This document shows positions 43,863 to 55,734 of a stretch of 64,000 nt of DNA, piece after piece. The DNA is taken from NCBI GenBank assembly GCA_947561585.1, contig CANNZV010000948.1:62001-126000 (forward strand). The letters run 5' to 3'. A program made the translations under genes and the position numbers. A model generated the notes under the pieces. The model had not been told where the DNA came from, searched no databases, and worked only from the letters and a program-made list of their open reading frames with translations. Source of the DNA: Caprella mutica (Eukaryota; Arthropoda; Malacostraca; Amphipoda; Caprellidae). How positions within the stretch are numbered: position 1 is the stretch's first letter; every line of letters starts with the position of its first letter.

Positions 43863-46236
43863 AGTGGCCGGTAAATTCCACCACGAAAAGTTTCACCAGG
43901 AAGATTCCACCGGCGTTAAATGCCAGATGTGGAAAATTCCACCGTGGAAGATTCCACCATTTTGAAAAAATAAGTACAAATGAACAGTATAAATAAACTG
44001 TTCGTTTTAAAATGTATTTCTAAGTCTAGGTAATTGATAATTATAATATTATAAATGAACAAATATTCATTTCAAATATAACGATAAATAACCTGTGGCA
44101 ACACTGATAAATTTAGCTTCTTGAACATTACCTGTGGCATTACCTGATAAATAACCTGTGGCAACAGAAACATTAAGTTCAGATTTTGATGTTTGATACA
44201 AAATAATTTATCTAGGTTTCATTATTGAAAAGGTTAATATTAAGCAGCAATATGGCAAGCGTGTTTTTAGTGTCTATTTCTTTAGAGTCATTTTAAATTA
44301 GAGACCTGCGTGAACCTAATTTATATTAAGATGTTGCATATCAAAAGATGATTTATATATCTTATGTGAGTTTTGAAGTTATGATTTTTATCGTGGCCGG
44401 TAAATTCCACCGCGGAAGATTCAACCGGCGTTAAATGCCAGATGTGGAAAATTCCACCATGGAAGATTCCACCATTTTAAAAAAAATATACAAATGAACA
44501 GTATAAATAAACAGTATATTTTAAAATGTATTTCTGAGTCTAGGTAATTAATAATTTTGAAATTTTAAATGAACAAATCTTCCTTATAAATATAAAACAA
44601 TTAATAATCCGGCCCTGTTATAGGCATTAAATATTTAACTCGTTAATCGTGACAGAATATGACGCTGGTATTGAAATACCATCCTGTGGCAACACTGATA
44701 AATTTATTTTCTTGAATCTATCAATAGAAACACTAAGTTCTGATTTTGATGTTTGATAAAAAAAAATGTCAGGGTTCGTTATTGAAAAGGTTAATATTTT
44801 CTGTATTATGACAAGCATGAATTTAGTGTCCATTTTTTTAGAGAACTGAAATTTATATTAAGATGTTGTTGAACTGAATTTATATTAAAAGATGTTGCAT
44901 ATCAAAAGAAACTCTATACGTGTTATGATTTATATATCTTATGTGAGTTTCAAAGTTTTGATTTTTATTCGTGTGTCTGTGGTTTCGTTTCGAAGCTAGT
45001 TTATGTACCGCAATTTACCTAGCTAACTTTATGATAAAAAAATTGATTGAATCGCATTATATGTAAACTTAATTTTGTAATGATATCAATAGAGATTATT
45101 ATATAATTTTGGAAAGTTTCATCTTGGTTATTTCTTTCTTTTATATTAAAATATATCGATACTAATTAAACATTTTATTTCTGTACGTGTCAAATTTATT
45201 TCTTAATTCCACCTTTTATTGTCGCTGATTTAAATTGAAATATATATTGGTACATTTAAAAACTAGAATGATAGGTAATATATATAAAAAAAAATTTATA
45301 ATACAAAAAAAAATATAATCCTTAACTTCAGTTTCATTATAGATATGATTAAAGGAGAATCAAACGGAATCTCATAATTGTTGGTCACTGTGGCAGTGGA
45401 ACTTTATGGTTGAATTTACACTATTTAAATTTTTTCATTAATTGAATTGATTCATATTTAAAAGATAGATTGATCTGGCTATTATTTTGTATTTTCTCCT
45501 TAGCTTATCTTTATGGCTTTTACTTAACATAACATATTCTTATAATCTCTTCCCTTTTTAACTTATAAAATGTTGTTCGGTTACCTCCAAAAATACATTT
45601 TTCTTTGAATCTGTTTTTAATAAATTTTATAACTTTTGTAAATGAAATCCAGTATTATGCAGAGGAATCTTCCGCGGTGGAATTTCCCGGCGGTGGAATA
45701 TTCCGCGGTGGAACTTACCAGCGGTGGAACTTTCCAGGTGGAACTTTCCGTGATGGAATTTTCCGCGGGGGAATTTACCTAGAACGGATTTTTATTAGTG
45801 TGTCTGTGGTTTCAGATCGAAGCTAGTTTGTTAATGTACCGCAATTTTCCTACCTAACCCTATGTTCAAAATTTAGTTGAAACGCATTATATTTGAACTT
45901 TATCTTGTAATAGTTTCAATAGAGATTATTATACAGTTTCAGAAAGTTTCATCTTGGTAATTTTTCTTTTTATATTAAAATATATCGATACAAATAAAAC
46001 ATTTTATTTCAGTACGTGTCAAATTTATTTGGAATTCCACTTTCTATCGTAGCTGATTTAAATTGAAATACATATTGGTACGTTTAAAAACTAGGGTGAT
46101 GAATAATATGTATAAAATAAAATTTATATTACAGACAAAATATAATCCTAAATTTCAGTTTAGGATTAATCCATAATTTCAGATTACCACCAAAAACACA
46201 TTTTTCTTTGAATCAGTTTTATTAAATTGTATACCT
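43863..46236 (+). mobile_element. Outer foldback element, TTCCACC type, split by a sibling
   Basis: The left end AGTGGCCGGTAAATT (43863-43877) and TTCCACC array (to 43960) lead into AT-rich interior to 44391. The interior resumes at 45787 (TTAGTGTGTCTGTGGTTTC, matching 44968 on) and runs to about 46236, where homology stops before the right array. The interruption is the complete element at 44392-45786. Confidence 0.8.
44392..45786 (+). mobile_element. Inner foldback element, TTCCACC type, 1395 bp, complete
   Basis: The left end CGTGGCCGGTAAATT (44392-44406) is followed by TTCCACCGCGGAAGATTC units. The right array has GCGGTGGAATATTCCGCGG units (45655-45770) and ends AATTTACCTAGAACG (45772-45786). 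A perfect 9-bp duplication, GATTTTTAT, flanks it (44383-44391, 45787-45795). The interior holds no long frame; the 73-codon frame at 45605-45826 is array translation. An internal AATTTACCTAGC at about 45012 looks like a relic terminus. Insertion was into another copy of the same family. Confidence 0.9.
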
Positions 46237-46249
46237 TATTTATTTATTT

Positions 46250-46366
46250 CAACTTGTTCAACCATCAGAATATGAACAAATTGAACCATCATTGCAATTT
46301 GGGAACTTTACTGACATGCTTGAGGCAGTAATGACAGAATCTAATGTATTAAAAGTTATATTGTAA
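46250..46366 (+). other. Possible last-exon remnant, about 38 codons
   Basis: The plus-strand frame reads QLVQPSEYEQIEPSLQFGNF and then TDMLEAVMTESNVLKVIL before TAA, with AATAAA overlapping the stop (46365-46370). It has protein-like composition and a compact gene end. It could be the second (Myb/MADF-type) gene of a Harbinger element, but no acceptor AG precedes it and no other exon was found. Confidence 0.2.
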
Positions 46367-46688
46367 TAAAGTGGCACCTCTTGGCGGTTGGTCCAAAAAG
46401 TTTTTCAAATTAGTTTTTTTTTTATATTGTTGTGAATTTTAGTTATTTAAGCTTCAGAAACATTTATTGTCCTTTTAGTTTGCTATTTGTTTCTTAACTA
46501 CTTAATACTAGTTTAACTGTTAAGAATAAACTACCGTGGTTAAGTCAACTACCAACAAGTTACATTTTTTCACTCGATTAGTTACTTTGTAGAAATATGT
46601 TGTGTTTATAGTTTATTTTTATGTATACCATGCAAGAATCACTGGAAATATAGTTGTAATGTAACTACGAATAATAAAGGGTACTTAC

Positions 46689-47144
46689 TTTCATAACATC
46701 TTTGAGACTTTCACTGAGCGCATAACATACTTCTGGAATAAATTTAATTATTGATGCTTTCGAGATTCTGAACAGTACCGACAACAATCCATATGATGTT
46801 CCAGAAGAAAGATATACTAGGGTTGCTTCCAACTTCACTTTTGCAAGAATAGCATCTCTCATAAGTGTATCTTCACGTTGAATTTTTCTAGAAATTAGAT
46901 TCGAAAGTACTTCCACTTGTGCAGGTGTCACTCTCATAATTGATCTATATTCCCGGGGGTCTTCGTCATACAATTCCTTAAATATTTAATTCGTAGCTCC
47001 TTCTTTTTGCATCCATTCCCTCACCCAAACCTTTCTATTTCTTTTCTTTTTTTAATCCTTATCAGCTTTATGTATTTCACAGCAAAGAATTCGTGAAACC
47101 ACATGTATTACTGTTTTAACTGCAGTCCTTATTATTTTCGTCAT
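46689..47144 (-). pseudogene. PIF/Harbinger transposase, exon 1 with splice donor
   Basis: From ATG at 47144 on the minus strand, one frame gives MTKIIRTAVKTVIHVVSRIL, then RKVWVREWMQKEGATN, IFKELYDEDPREYRSIMRVT, SNLISRKIQREDTLMRDAIL and SSGTSYGLLSVLFRISKASI, and it ends VCYALSESLKDVMK. The order W(V/R)...W.Q, EDPREYR..MR(V/M)T, I...DT.MR.AI, L..G.S...L...FRIS...I is the N-terminal half of PIF/Harbinger (HARBI1-like) nucleases. At DVMK the DNA reads AAA|GTAAGT, an ideal 5' splice site at 46688. In-frame TAA codons at 47054-47052 and 46988-46986 disable it, and no second exon with the catalytic DDE residues lies to the left before the foldback repeat. HARBI1 itself, a domesticated relative, is unlikely given the nearby TIR. 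Confidence 0.85.
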
Positions 47145-47149
47145 TGCGC

Positions 47150-47320
47150 TGAGCTACACAGAACACAATGCGAGTGACGGTTCAGTATTACTGTCTATTT
47201 ACAAGCCAGTAGCTCGCACTTGTGTGACCGGCTGAAGCGAGTCGAGCTACTCGCATGCGAGTACAGTGGGACAGCTGCTGTCCACTGTCATGAAAGTAAC
47301 TCGCACCGTGTAACAAGGCC
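47150..47320 (-). mobile_element. Harbinger right TIR and subterminal region
   Basis: On the minus strand the element begins GGCCTTGTTACACGGTGCGA, next to TTA (47321-47323), the usual 3-bp Harbinger duplication site. Subterminal palindromes such as TACTCGCATGCGAGTA and a CTCGACTCGC block follow. The opposite end was not found. Confidence 0.7.
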
Positions 47321-47323
47321 TTA

Positions 47324-49639
47324 GTTAGTAAGGGTTCCTTTTGACGAAAATATGATAACGATTTTTAGTACAAAAATGATTGAGGTGTTTGAGATCTTTC
47401 TCTTCATATAAGTTGAATTAAATAGAGATTAACATGTTAGAAGATTTTTGTTATCACATAATTAGACTTGTTGAGTATCTAAAGGAATATACAGTTTCTG
47501 ATGCTTGGTTTTATTTTATTCATTTATTTATAATCATGAACAGAGTATAAAATGTAAACAAACTTTGAAGGAGATATTGTATTATCTTAATAGTCACGTA
47601 TTATATACTAATTTGTAATATAATAAATAACTAAATAAGAGTTTCATTCATCTGGAAACTCTAGTTTTGGCACAAAACGATCCATTCTCAATCAAATCGG
47701 TCAAAGCATATTATTGATTTAGAACAAGTGTAATGTTATTTTAAAAATGATGAAACAACGAAGTGAAAACTATAAAAATGTGTTTTAGTCAAAATCAAAA
47801 TTATTCAAAATATTATATAAATAACGAAAGCATTATGGGGTTTACTACATATAATTTAATTATTATCAGTATATAATATCACTATAGCTGAGTTCAAATA
47901 GAATAGACTATTAGCTTTTTTTTCTTTCCAAAATATTTGATGCAACTATTTTGTCTAATGATAGATGAATACGTCATTACTCTATTTGAATTAAGACACT
48001 AATTCAAATCAATTTATTACCAATCAAAAGAAGATAGAGAATCACAGTCCATTGCTACCATTATTCATATCAACACGATCGCCATTTTCATCATTGATGG
48101 CGAGGCAGTAGCTCTCTATGAAATGAAACGAGTAACCGGAAGATGAATATGCAAGGTAGAATATAGAATCATGCCATTTCTAGTTCTCTCTATTAAATGG
48201 CAAATGATTAATTAATTCACTGCCATTTATCGAGGGTGCATTTAAAATGAATTACAGTGACGATTCAGTTTAAAATGATTCATTGAGAAAAAAAAATCTG
48301 AAAATGAACTTGTTCTCTCCTTCTCTTTAAAATGAAATGTATTTTGAAAATGAAATAAAATAGAATAACAATTACTAATTTTGTTTATGCATGAGTGAAT
48401 ATTAATAATTTTCATTATATATTTTCACTGAAAGAGAACAGAGTATTAATTATATAAGGGAAAAAGATTTAATTTTGGATGGCCATATCATAAGTTCCTC
48501 TCTGGACAGAATGTAAACTTTCCTCATGTGATGGAAATCTGTCAAGGTGCATGCTTATTGCTTATATATTATCAAGGTTTTGTCAAAACAGGTCAACTTC
48601 CTGAAGCATGATGGAGTGTACAAAGGATTTCGAGAGTATTATAAGTTAACGATATAGCGATTTGGAAGAATATCCAGCGAGAATCCGAATTAATCTTCTT
48701 TGGAGCCACCATAACATTCTTTCTACAAATAAAACTATGAACAATCTCATTTATTGCTAAAATATCTAGTATGCAAGGAGAAATAACTATAACAACAAAT
48801 CACGAAGAATATATACACCCACATGATTTTACGAAGCGTTACTTACTTGCTCATTTTTATTTAGCAGTGGGTGAGGGGGATTGCTGATGTGGTTTCAAAA
48901 TTCGCGTTAAGTTGAGTTATAAGCAATTACTGGGAGTTCCAGAAGAACAATATATTGTGAACCTCAATAAAAAATTATGTAAAATTATTCTAAGAAACAT
49001 AGTGTGTACCGACAGGAGCATAACTTTGACAGAAATTTATTCCAAGGGGTGAGAATCGATTGAAGATTTTCTAAACATCTGTATATTGAATATGTTTTAT
49101 GATTATTCAATCAGAATGAGTCATTGAAAAACTCTCCATTGTTCCTGTTATTTTTAAAAACAAATTTATTAAATGAAGTAGTGAAAAGATATATACCTAG
49201 CATCTGTATAAAATTCCATTTGCACTGATGGAACATTTGATTTTTTCCCTTTGGAAAGTGGAAGTAGTTATTGGGAGGAGAGGTCTACTATTACTGTCTC
49301 ATTAAATTTGGACTTTTTAAGTTGATGATATGATTTCTGTATATAATTTATCTTAGTAAATATATCATGTAACTTCACGAACGTGGAGAAAATACTAACG
49401 TCAAGAAGAACTGAGCTAGCAATCACCTTAACCCTTACCTATAGCTAATACTGTACTATGATCTCAAGCGTGGAAAATGTAACCAAATTAATGGTATGAA
49501 TCATTTCAGGTAGCTTTTCATTAAACGAATACTTAATATGTTATATGGTATAATAACTTCAATCATGATAATTGAGGAATGAATAAATTGAAGTTCCATT
49601 ATTTTTAGTATTAAGTTGAAGTAAGTTAATCTTTATGAT
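47324..49639. other. AT-rich spacer, no gene seen
   Basis: About 2.3 kb without a coding frame above 60 codons worth noting and without a recognised repeat. Confidence 0.45.
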
Positions 49640-50420
49640 TTGATACACTGGAGTACCTATCACCTCCTCCTAAACATAATGGCAAGTAATAGTGCTGATC
49701 AGCAACATTAATTCTTAACACTTTTGATTAGGTTTCCTGTAAAACTCCCTTTCAGATTTTAAGTATGAATTAGAATGAACGAATTGTTGAAGAGTAAAAA
49801 ATTATGTCATATTTTAGGAAGCTAAACGATCACATTTATGATGATGGAAACAGCCCCAAACTGTGACGGAACTAGAAATTGACTAGAAACAAAAAATAAA
49901 GTACCGCGGAAAGTAATTGCGAAACAATGTGGGACTTTATTTTGAATATTAAAGTAGAACATTTTTCTCATAATTATTACGACCGAAAACTGTAAAAAAT
50001 AAATATAAATTATACTATTCCTTGAGAATATTTCCTTTAATGTATTATATTTCAAGTTACTGCAAAAGCACATTTAATTTTTATTACTCAATAAAAATAT
50101 GAAAATGAAAGTAGAGCTTCAATTTTTTTTTCACCATTCACCATTTGAAAAGTGCTCAAATGAATAAAAAATGTTGACTTTATGATTATTTTTTTGTTTT
50201 AGTTATGTATACAGCTGAAGTAAATATTTGTATGTATACAAATATCATCAGTTAAAATAAATAAAATAAAACATAAAATACAAGTAAAATGAAAACAAAC
50301 AAGCTGTGGTAACATCGGCCAAATTGAATCGAAAAGAATTACCTTGATTAAGTGTCAGAAATGTACTTTTTTTTGAGAATATATACATGAATTTATTATT
50401 TTGATTGCTGTGAATTATAA
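49640..50420 (+). repeat. Diverged dispersed repeat, relative of 15400-17310
   Basis: Collinear weak matches to 15540-15860 and to 17160-17300. The 83-codon minus frame at 49822-50073 is not preserved in the other copy. Confidence 0.45.
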
Positions 50421-50429
50421 TAGTAATGA

Positions 50430-51575
50430 TATTTAGAAAGCATTCAATTTGTGTTGATTGAACAGATTATTACAGCACAAAAGTATAATTCTTTTAGTAC
50501 TCAATCGTGTTAAGTTTGTACATTGCTTCTGATATTCAGTACAAAGTTTTAGCTTCGTAATGGAAAATGTTTCAGGACATTAAATTTACTTATTGTAATC
50601 TTTTGTTCGAGAACTATCAGTAATTATCAAAGTATTGTAATTAATTACAAATATTAATATACTATATTAATTCGTTGTAATAAAGTTAGACGGAAAGAAA
50701 AAATTCAACCTGTCACAAAAATACATCCTATTCATGAAAAAAATCATAACGAAAAATGCTATAATGGATTTAGTGCAATTTTTTATCTTTTGATAAACTT
50801 GAAGAAGAATTCCATACTTGAATGATGAGTAACAAGTCAAACTGATATAAATATTTCACTCTCAGCTTTGATTTTATTACATTTAAAACTGAATATTTTT
50901 GCCTCTCCCTAACTCCACGGATTTTCCTCATTCATGCACATGTCAATGAAAATAACTTCGTATATATTTCAGTAACTTTGTTATTGCTGACAAAAATCTC
51001 CATGACAAAAATGTCAAGAAACCATTAAAGAAATCCAACAAGTTTACCCAACTAAACTTAGTGGATAAAATAACTATGAGATTTCAAATCAAAACTTCAT
51101 TTCTTCAATCACGAGCTGTCTGGAACTAACTTATGTCAATCAGTGATCTAGAATATTAGAATTGATAACTGCCAAATATTGTATGATTGGTGCTACACTG
51201 AGAGATGGCTATTGATGGCGTCATGGCTTACTTAATCATACAGTATATGCTTCATAAATTATTTAGGCTGACTAACAACAATTATTTTCTGTGTGGAATA
51301 TTAAATTTACCCAATAAATAGGGTAATTTATGTGTTACTCGTCCGAAAGAATATTTATAAATTGCATTTGTCTAAATGCAACATATATTAAATAAACATG
51401 TTTAATAATTATAGTAGATCGATCGTAAATTAAAATAATAAATAATTTAAACATTCACCAATAATTCCAATAAAAATTCCAATATAAGCTTTCCAAAAAA
51501 TGAGAAAATATAGATAACAAATTATTAAAATTTAACAATCTTCTGTGAAAGTCACTCATTTTCTTCTCCAATGCA
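50430..51575. other. AT-rich spacer, no gene seen
   Basis: No recognisable feature. Confidence 0.4.
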
Positions 51576-51584
51576 ACAAATTAG

Positions 51585-52600
51585 GGTGGCAGGTTAACAT
51601 TGATTCCCGTTCAAAAGATCTCCGGTCATTTGATCCCCAACCTTTTGATCACAAGTCATTTGGTCCGCGGTAATTTGATTCCCAGTCATATTTTGTGTTT
51701 GCTCCTATAATTAGCATACAATAATTCATTATGATTTTTAATTCTATATAAAAATTGTCATTTACTATTTAAATGATAAATGAAACTCATGAAACAATGT
51801 TACATCTACTAATTATATACTAAATTTAATGAATAATGATAAAAAATAACAGAATTCAAACAGGTAGATCTTGTTATCGCAGCAAATTAATTATTTATTT
51901 AAAAATTATTTACATCATCAATATTAGGAAATATTAACCAACTCTTGCAAGCTAAAGTTGGGTATATCACTTCGCAAGCCAAGTGAATATACCTAACTTT
52001 TAGTTAAAGCTGTTTTCTCCGTAACTATTACAAGCATTATGATCATGTAGGTGGGATAGATTGAAAATCATTTTATGGTAAATAGTATACTTGATTTATT
52101 TTTTTACCATACATTGTTTTAGATCTTTCCACCTGCATGATGATAATAATTGTAATAGTTAGGGCAAAAATAATAACGAGATATGCTCCTGATTCATTCA
52201 ATTAGTCATATGTGCTAATTACATATAATAAGTGTGGGGTATACCTGTACATTTGATTTTATAATTGAATATTTTTTGTTGCCGCAATGTAAACTTGAAA
52301 GCATATATTGTTACTTATTTGAAGAAAAAAAATTCAAATTTCTTGTTAGTTTTTTTTACCTTCATTGCTCAGTTCCTTCAAAAATAATTGCATAATTCTA
52401 GTATATGTTAAACAAATAATTTATTCACTAATAATAAAAGCAAATGGAAAATATGGCTTTTAATCAAATGCCGGGAATCGTTTAAACGGGGATCATATGG
52501 TATGGCGATCAAATAACCGTGGATCAAACGACAAGGGATCAAATGACCGGGAGCCAAATGACCAAGGATCTCTTGACCGGGAATCAATTGACCAAGAAAA
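51585..52600. mobile_element. About 1-kb foldback element, GGTCATTTGATCC type
   Basis: The left end GGTGGCAGGTTAACATT leads into GATTCCCGTTCAAAAGATCT and GGTCATTTGATCC units (51601-51690). The right array (52480-52595) is inverted and ends AATTGACCAAGAAAA. Flanking 9-mers ACAAATTAG and ATAGATTAG agree at 7 of 9 positions. A central palindrome (AACTATTACAAGCATTATGA near 52023 against TTATTGTAATAGTT-type complement near 52160) shows the arms continue inward. Confidence 0.7.
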
Positions 52601-52611
52601 ATAGATTAGGG

Positions 52612-54453
52612 AATCATCAGCCCAGTGTCGCTAGGAGATGGAAGCCATTAAAGAAAACAGTGGGACGGAGGGTATATAGCATCTGATGCTGTCTGCAGAA
52701 TAAGTCCAATCATCTTTCACTGCAATTTTATTTACTCATTGACAGTCTTTGAATTGGACTACAAACTTCCAGGAGCAAAATGGTGAGAGAAAACAGAAGC
52801 TGTGACTGTTATAAACCCCTACGTCTATAGTTGAGCAGATAGCTGCCCACTTTAAATTCCTATGAATATAACTTTTTTCAAGAGTGTCCGATTAATTTTT
52901 CGTTTCTATGACTTTTAACCTGAAAGTGTCTTCTCTCTACTGGATATAGAATAATTTCTCTGTGAAATTCCAATCGGGAATAATAACACAAAATGTAAAA
53001 TGCAATTCCAAATTCACACCATTTTTCTGTCATTTCAAAGTCAATCAGTCAGCCCACTGTGTAAGTTACATCCCTGCACAATGTTTGGCACTGCAGTGCA
53101 GCTGTAGCTGTCGATTTTTTTGAATGAATTTCAGATTGAACGTCTACTGTTTGCTCGAAGATTACCGTAATGCGAGTTTAACCAATCAAATATTATATCA
53201 AATGAGTATAATCCCCATTCAATTGTCAGTAATTCTTTTCTGTATATCACTGTTAGGTGAATAATCTTATTCAACTTTTACATCATTAGAACAATTACCG
53301 ATAATAAACATTTCATCACGATACAACACCTCATCGTTTTCAAACTCTGAATCAGACAACAATACAACACAGTACACTCGTATGCATTGAATACAGTAGT
53401 TACACGTTCACATTAGCACATATATCTGCAGAATGCGCCTGAGTGTAGCTTAGCAAGCTCACTGGAGGAGGGGGGAGGTGCGGTCAGCCAACTGACTGAG
53501 TGTGCGTGAATGGCTGGCTTATTTGAATGTGATTACAATACTCTATACATAATCGTCTATCATCAAAAATGAATTTGATGCTACAGCTAGAATTTTCTTA
53601 CACATTGTCTTGATGTAATTAGGCTATGCCTATAGCGATTTTCAAACGAATTTATCAAATATTTTTCAAAATTTAAGGGAATCAATTTAAATGGGAATCC
53701 ACCATCCCAAACTTGAATCTGCAGTACCTGAAAGTAGCGTGAAAGATAGGGTTAAGGTGTATTCGCATGTTATTTTCGAACAATATTTTAAAGAACTTCA
53801 AAAAATTTCTTATTGCATAAAGCTGAGTATTTGCACCTCATTTATTATTGATTGCATGATGTACTTTCAGTTGTAACATTGGAAATGATTTACTCCCGTA
53901 TTTAATTTACTTTTTGTTTGTAGTTTTCCTGTTACAGTAAGTATGCATTATTATGTTTTTGTTGAATTATAGTGAGCGAAACATAATGCTCATATTTAAT
54001 CAATTCTACAATATCTGTGTCCATTAAAATACTTTACATTATTTTACCATTTGAAACTGAATTTTATGGTAACTCTATTTTTCTTTCTTATTACATTCCT
54101 TCATCCTTAGAAATTTCGGCTTTTGGTTCTTGCCAAATCATGCACAGGGGTTGATTTTTTTTCATTTTCAAAAAAAAAAAATCATTGGGAAATTTAAAAT
54201 GAAAATAAGAACCTTAGAAAAATCTGCCAGACAATTTTCACATAATTCTCGATTACCATCTGAAGGAGGAAATAACTATTTTATATTTTGGACAACTTGT
54301 TTTACAAATTGGAATCTTATCAGTTATCCAGAGTATTATCAGGTGGAGTGACACGAAATTGGGACTTATAGTGGATCTGCTATGTGTTTCGAGCTAGAAA
54401 TATCAGAGTAACTAACCATTCTTATTTGATCTACAAAAGAAATAAAACATCAT
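52612..54453. other. Spacer with a short GC-richer patch, no gene called
   Basis: 53430-53520 is GC-rich (GGAGGAGGGGGGAGGTGCGG). A 61-codon frame at 53691-53876 starts MGIHHPKLESAVPESSVKDR but has no recognised family and drifts into hydrophobic AT-rich codons. Neither is enough to call a promoter or gene. Confidence 0.35.
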
Positions 54454-54460
54454 CCCCTTA

Positions 54461-54595
54461 AAATGAACGTCTCTCGGACACTCGCAGTACTCGCAAAGTA
54501 GGTGTCATGGTAGGTCTATCAAATTTTGAAGGTAAGATTGGTTCATTACTAATGTATGATAACCTCAACTTTACGAGTACTGAGACGTTCCCCTA
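54461..54595. mobile_element. Small MITE, AACGTCTC...AGTACTCG(C/T)AAAGT
   Basis: The left arm AATGAACGTCTC...AGTACTCGCAAAGTAGGTG pairs imperfectly with the right arm ACTTTACGAGTACTGAGACG. Related sequence at 54714-54826 and 62104-62240. Confidence 0.6.
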
Positions 54596-54713
54596 AATGA
54601 GATTGACTATATACCATATTTGTATATCTAGATCTCTTTGGATTAAAATGACGAGATGAATTGTAAAATGAATAACGGAAGGAAAGAGTGGATATTTTCA
54701 TTACGATGGAAAT

Positions 54714-54826
54714 TAGGGTAACCACTCAATTTACAGACACTCGCAGAAGTCGGAAAATAAGATTTTACGTAGTTTATTATGTATCGTAAATAATATTCCT
54801 ACTTTCCGAGTACTATGGACCTAATT
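54714..54826. mobile_element. Small MITE relative, ACTTTCCGAGTACT
   Basis: ACACTCGCAGAAGTCGGAAAATA on one side and CCTACTTTCCGAGTACTATG on the other; diverged copy of the 54461 element. Confidence 0.45.
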
Positions 54827-54829
54827 AAA

Positions 54830-55734
54830 TATCTAAGTCCTGGGAATTACCCTTTTCCAAATTTGCAATAGAAAAATCGAAATTTAAATGATAATGCTGA
54901 TATTATGAATATATGATATATACATTGCTTTAAAATGTTTTGGATCACTGTTATTGAAGCCTTAGGTAATAAAAACATCGGTACATTGGCCCCGGGTCAC
55001 TTTTATTTGTTTTCTTGAGTGGAAGCAATGAAGTGCTACTGATGAATGAAAGAAATGGAACAGTTAAGCTCTCCATTGAGTAATCTTGTTTGTTCTTCTT
55101 TTAAAGTTTTCAGAGGATAAATTATATGGTTCAACTGTATAAAAAGAAACTTTGTAGCCTTAGGAAAGTGAAAGCATGATCATAATTATAATGTTTATCT
55201 TTTAATATTATGTAGTATATGATCTGGAATTACTTTACAGGATATTAACTTTGCATTAAAGTTTTAAGGAATGGCTCTCATGTGCGATGCTTCAAAATTT
55301 AACATAAGTGGATTAAATTAATTTACAAACGTAGAATGCTTTATATTCTAAGAGTATTAATATCATCATATCGGTTATCTTTGAAAATTAGAGCAGATTT
55401 CTTCGACACTCTTCTCTCATGTAATTCAAATATTATTTTGCGACTATACTGTATGAAACAAACAATATATTGTATCTAAGTTACATAAAATAATATATTC
55501 AGTGTTGATTATACTGATATTCATTTTCTCAAACAACCTGTTGTTCCTTTACAAATATATTTATAGAGTTGAATATTCCTAATGCATGACTCTAAGGAAA
55601 ACAATTTGACGTTGTAGAGAATAAGGTGAAAAGCCATTATAGAATTCAACTCACGGAGTTGCACGAAATTCAAATTCTGCATTAAATTAGTATGCAAATA
55701 ACAAAGCATTGCTTACATCCGTCAACTGGAGCAC
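54830..55734. other. AT-rich spacer, no gene seen
   Basis: No recognisable feature. Confidence 0.4.

Noticed and set aside
43863..46236. Simple tandem duplication of a foldback element
   Set aside because: The exact 9-bp GATTTTTAT repeats at both borders of the inner copy fit insertion better.
46665..46973. Domesticated HARBI1 gene
   Set aside because: Two in-frame stops, a nearby Harbinger TIR and no second exon point to a dead transposon.
53430..53876. GC-rich promoter with a downstream 61-codon gene
   Set aside because: The GC-rich patch is short, no core promoter pattern is convincing, and the frame has no recognisable family.
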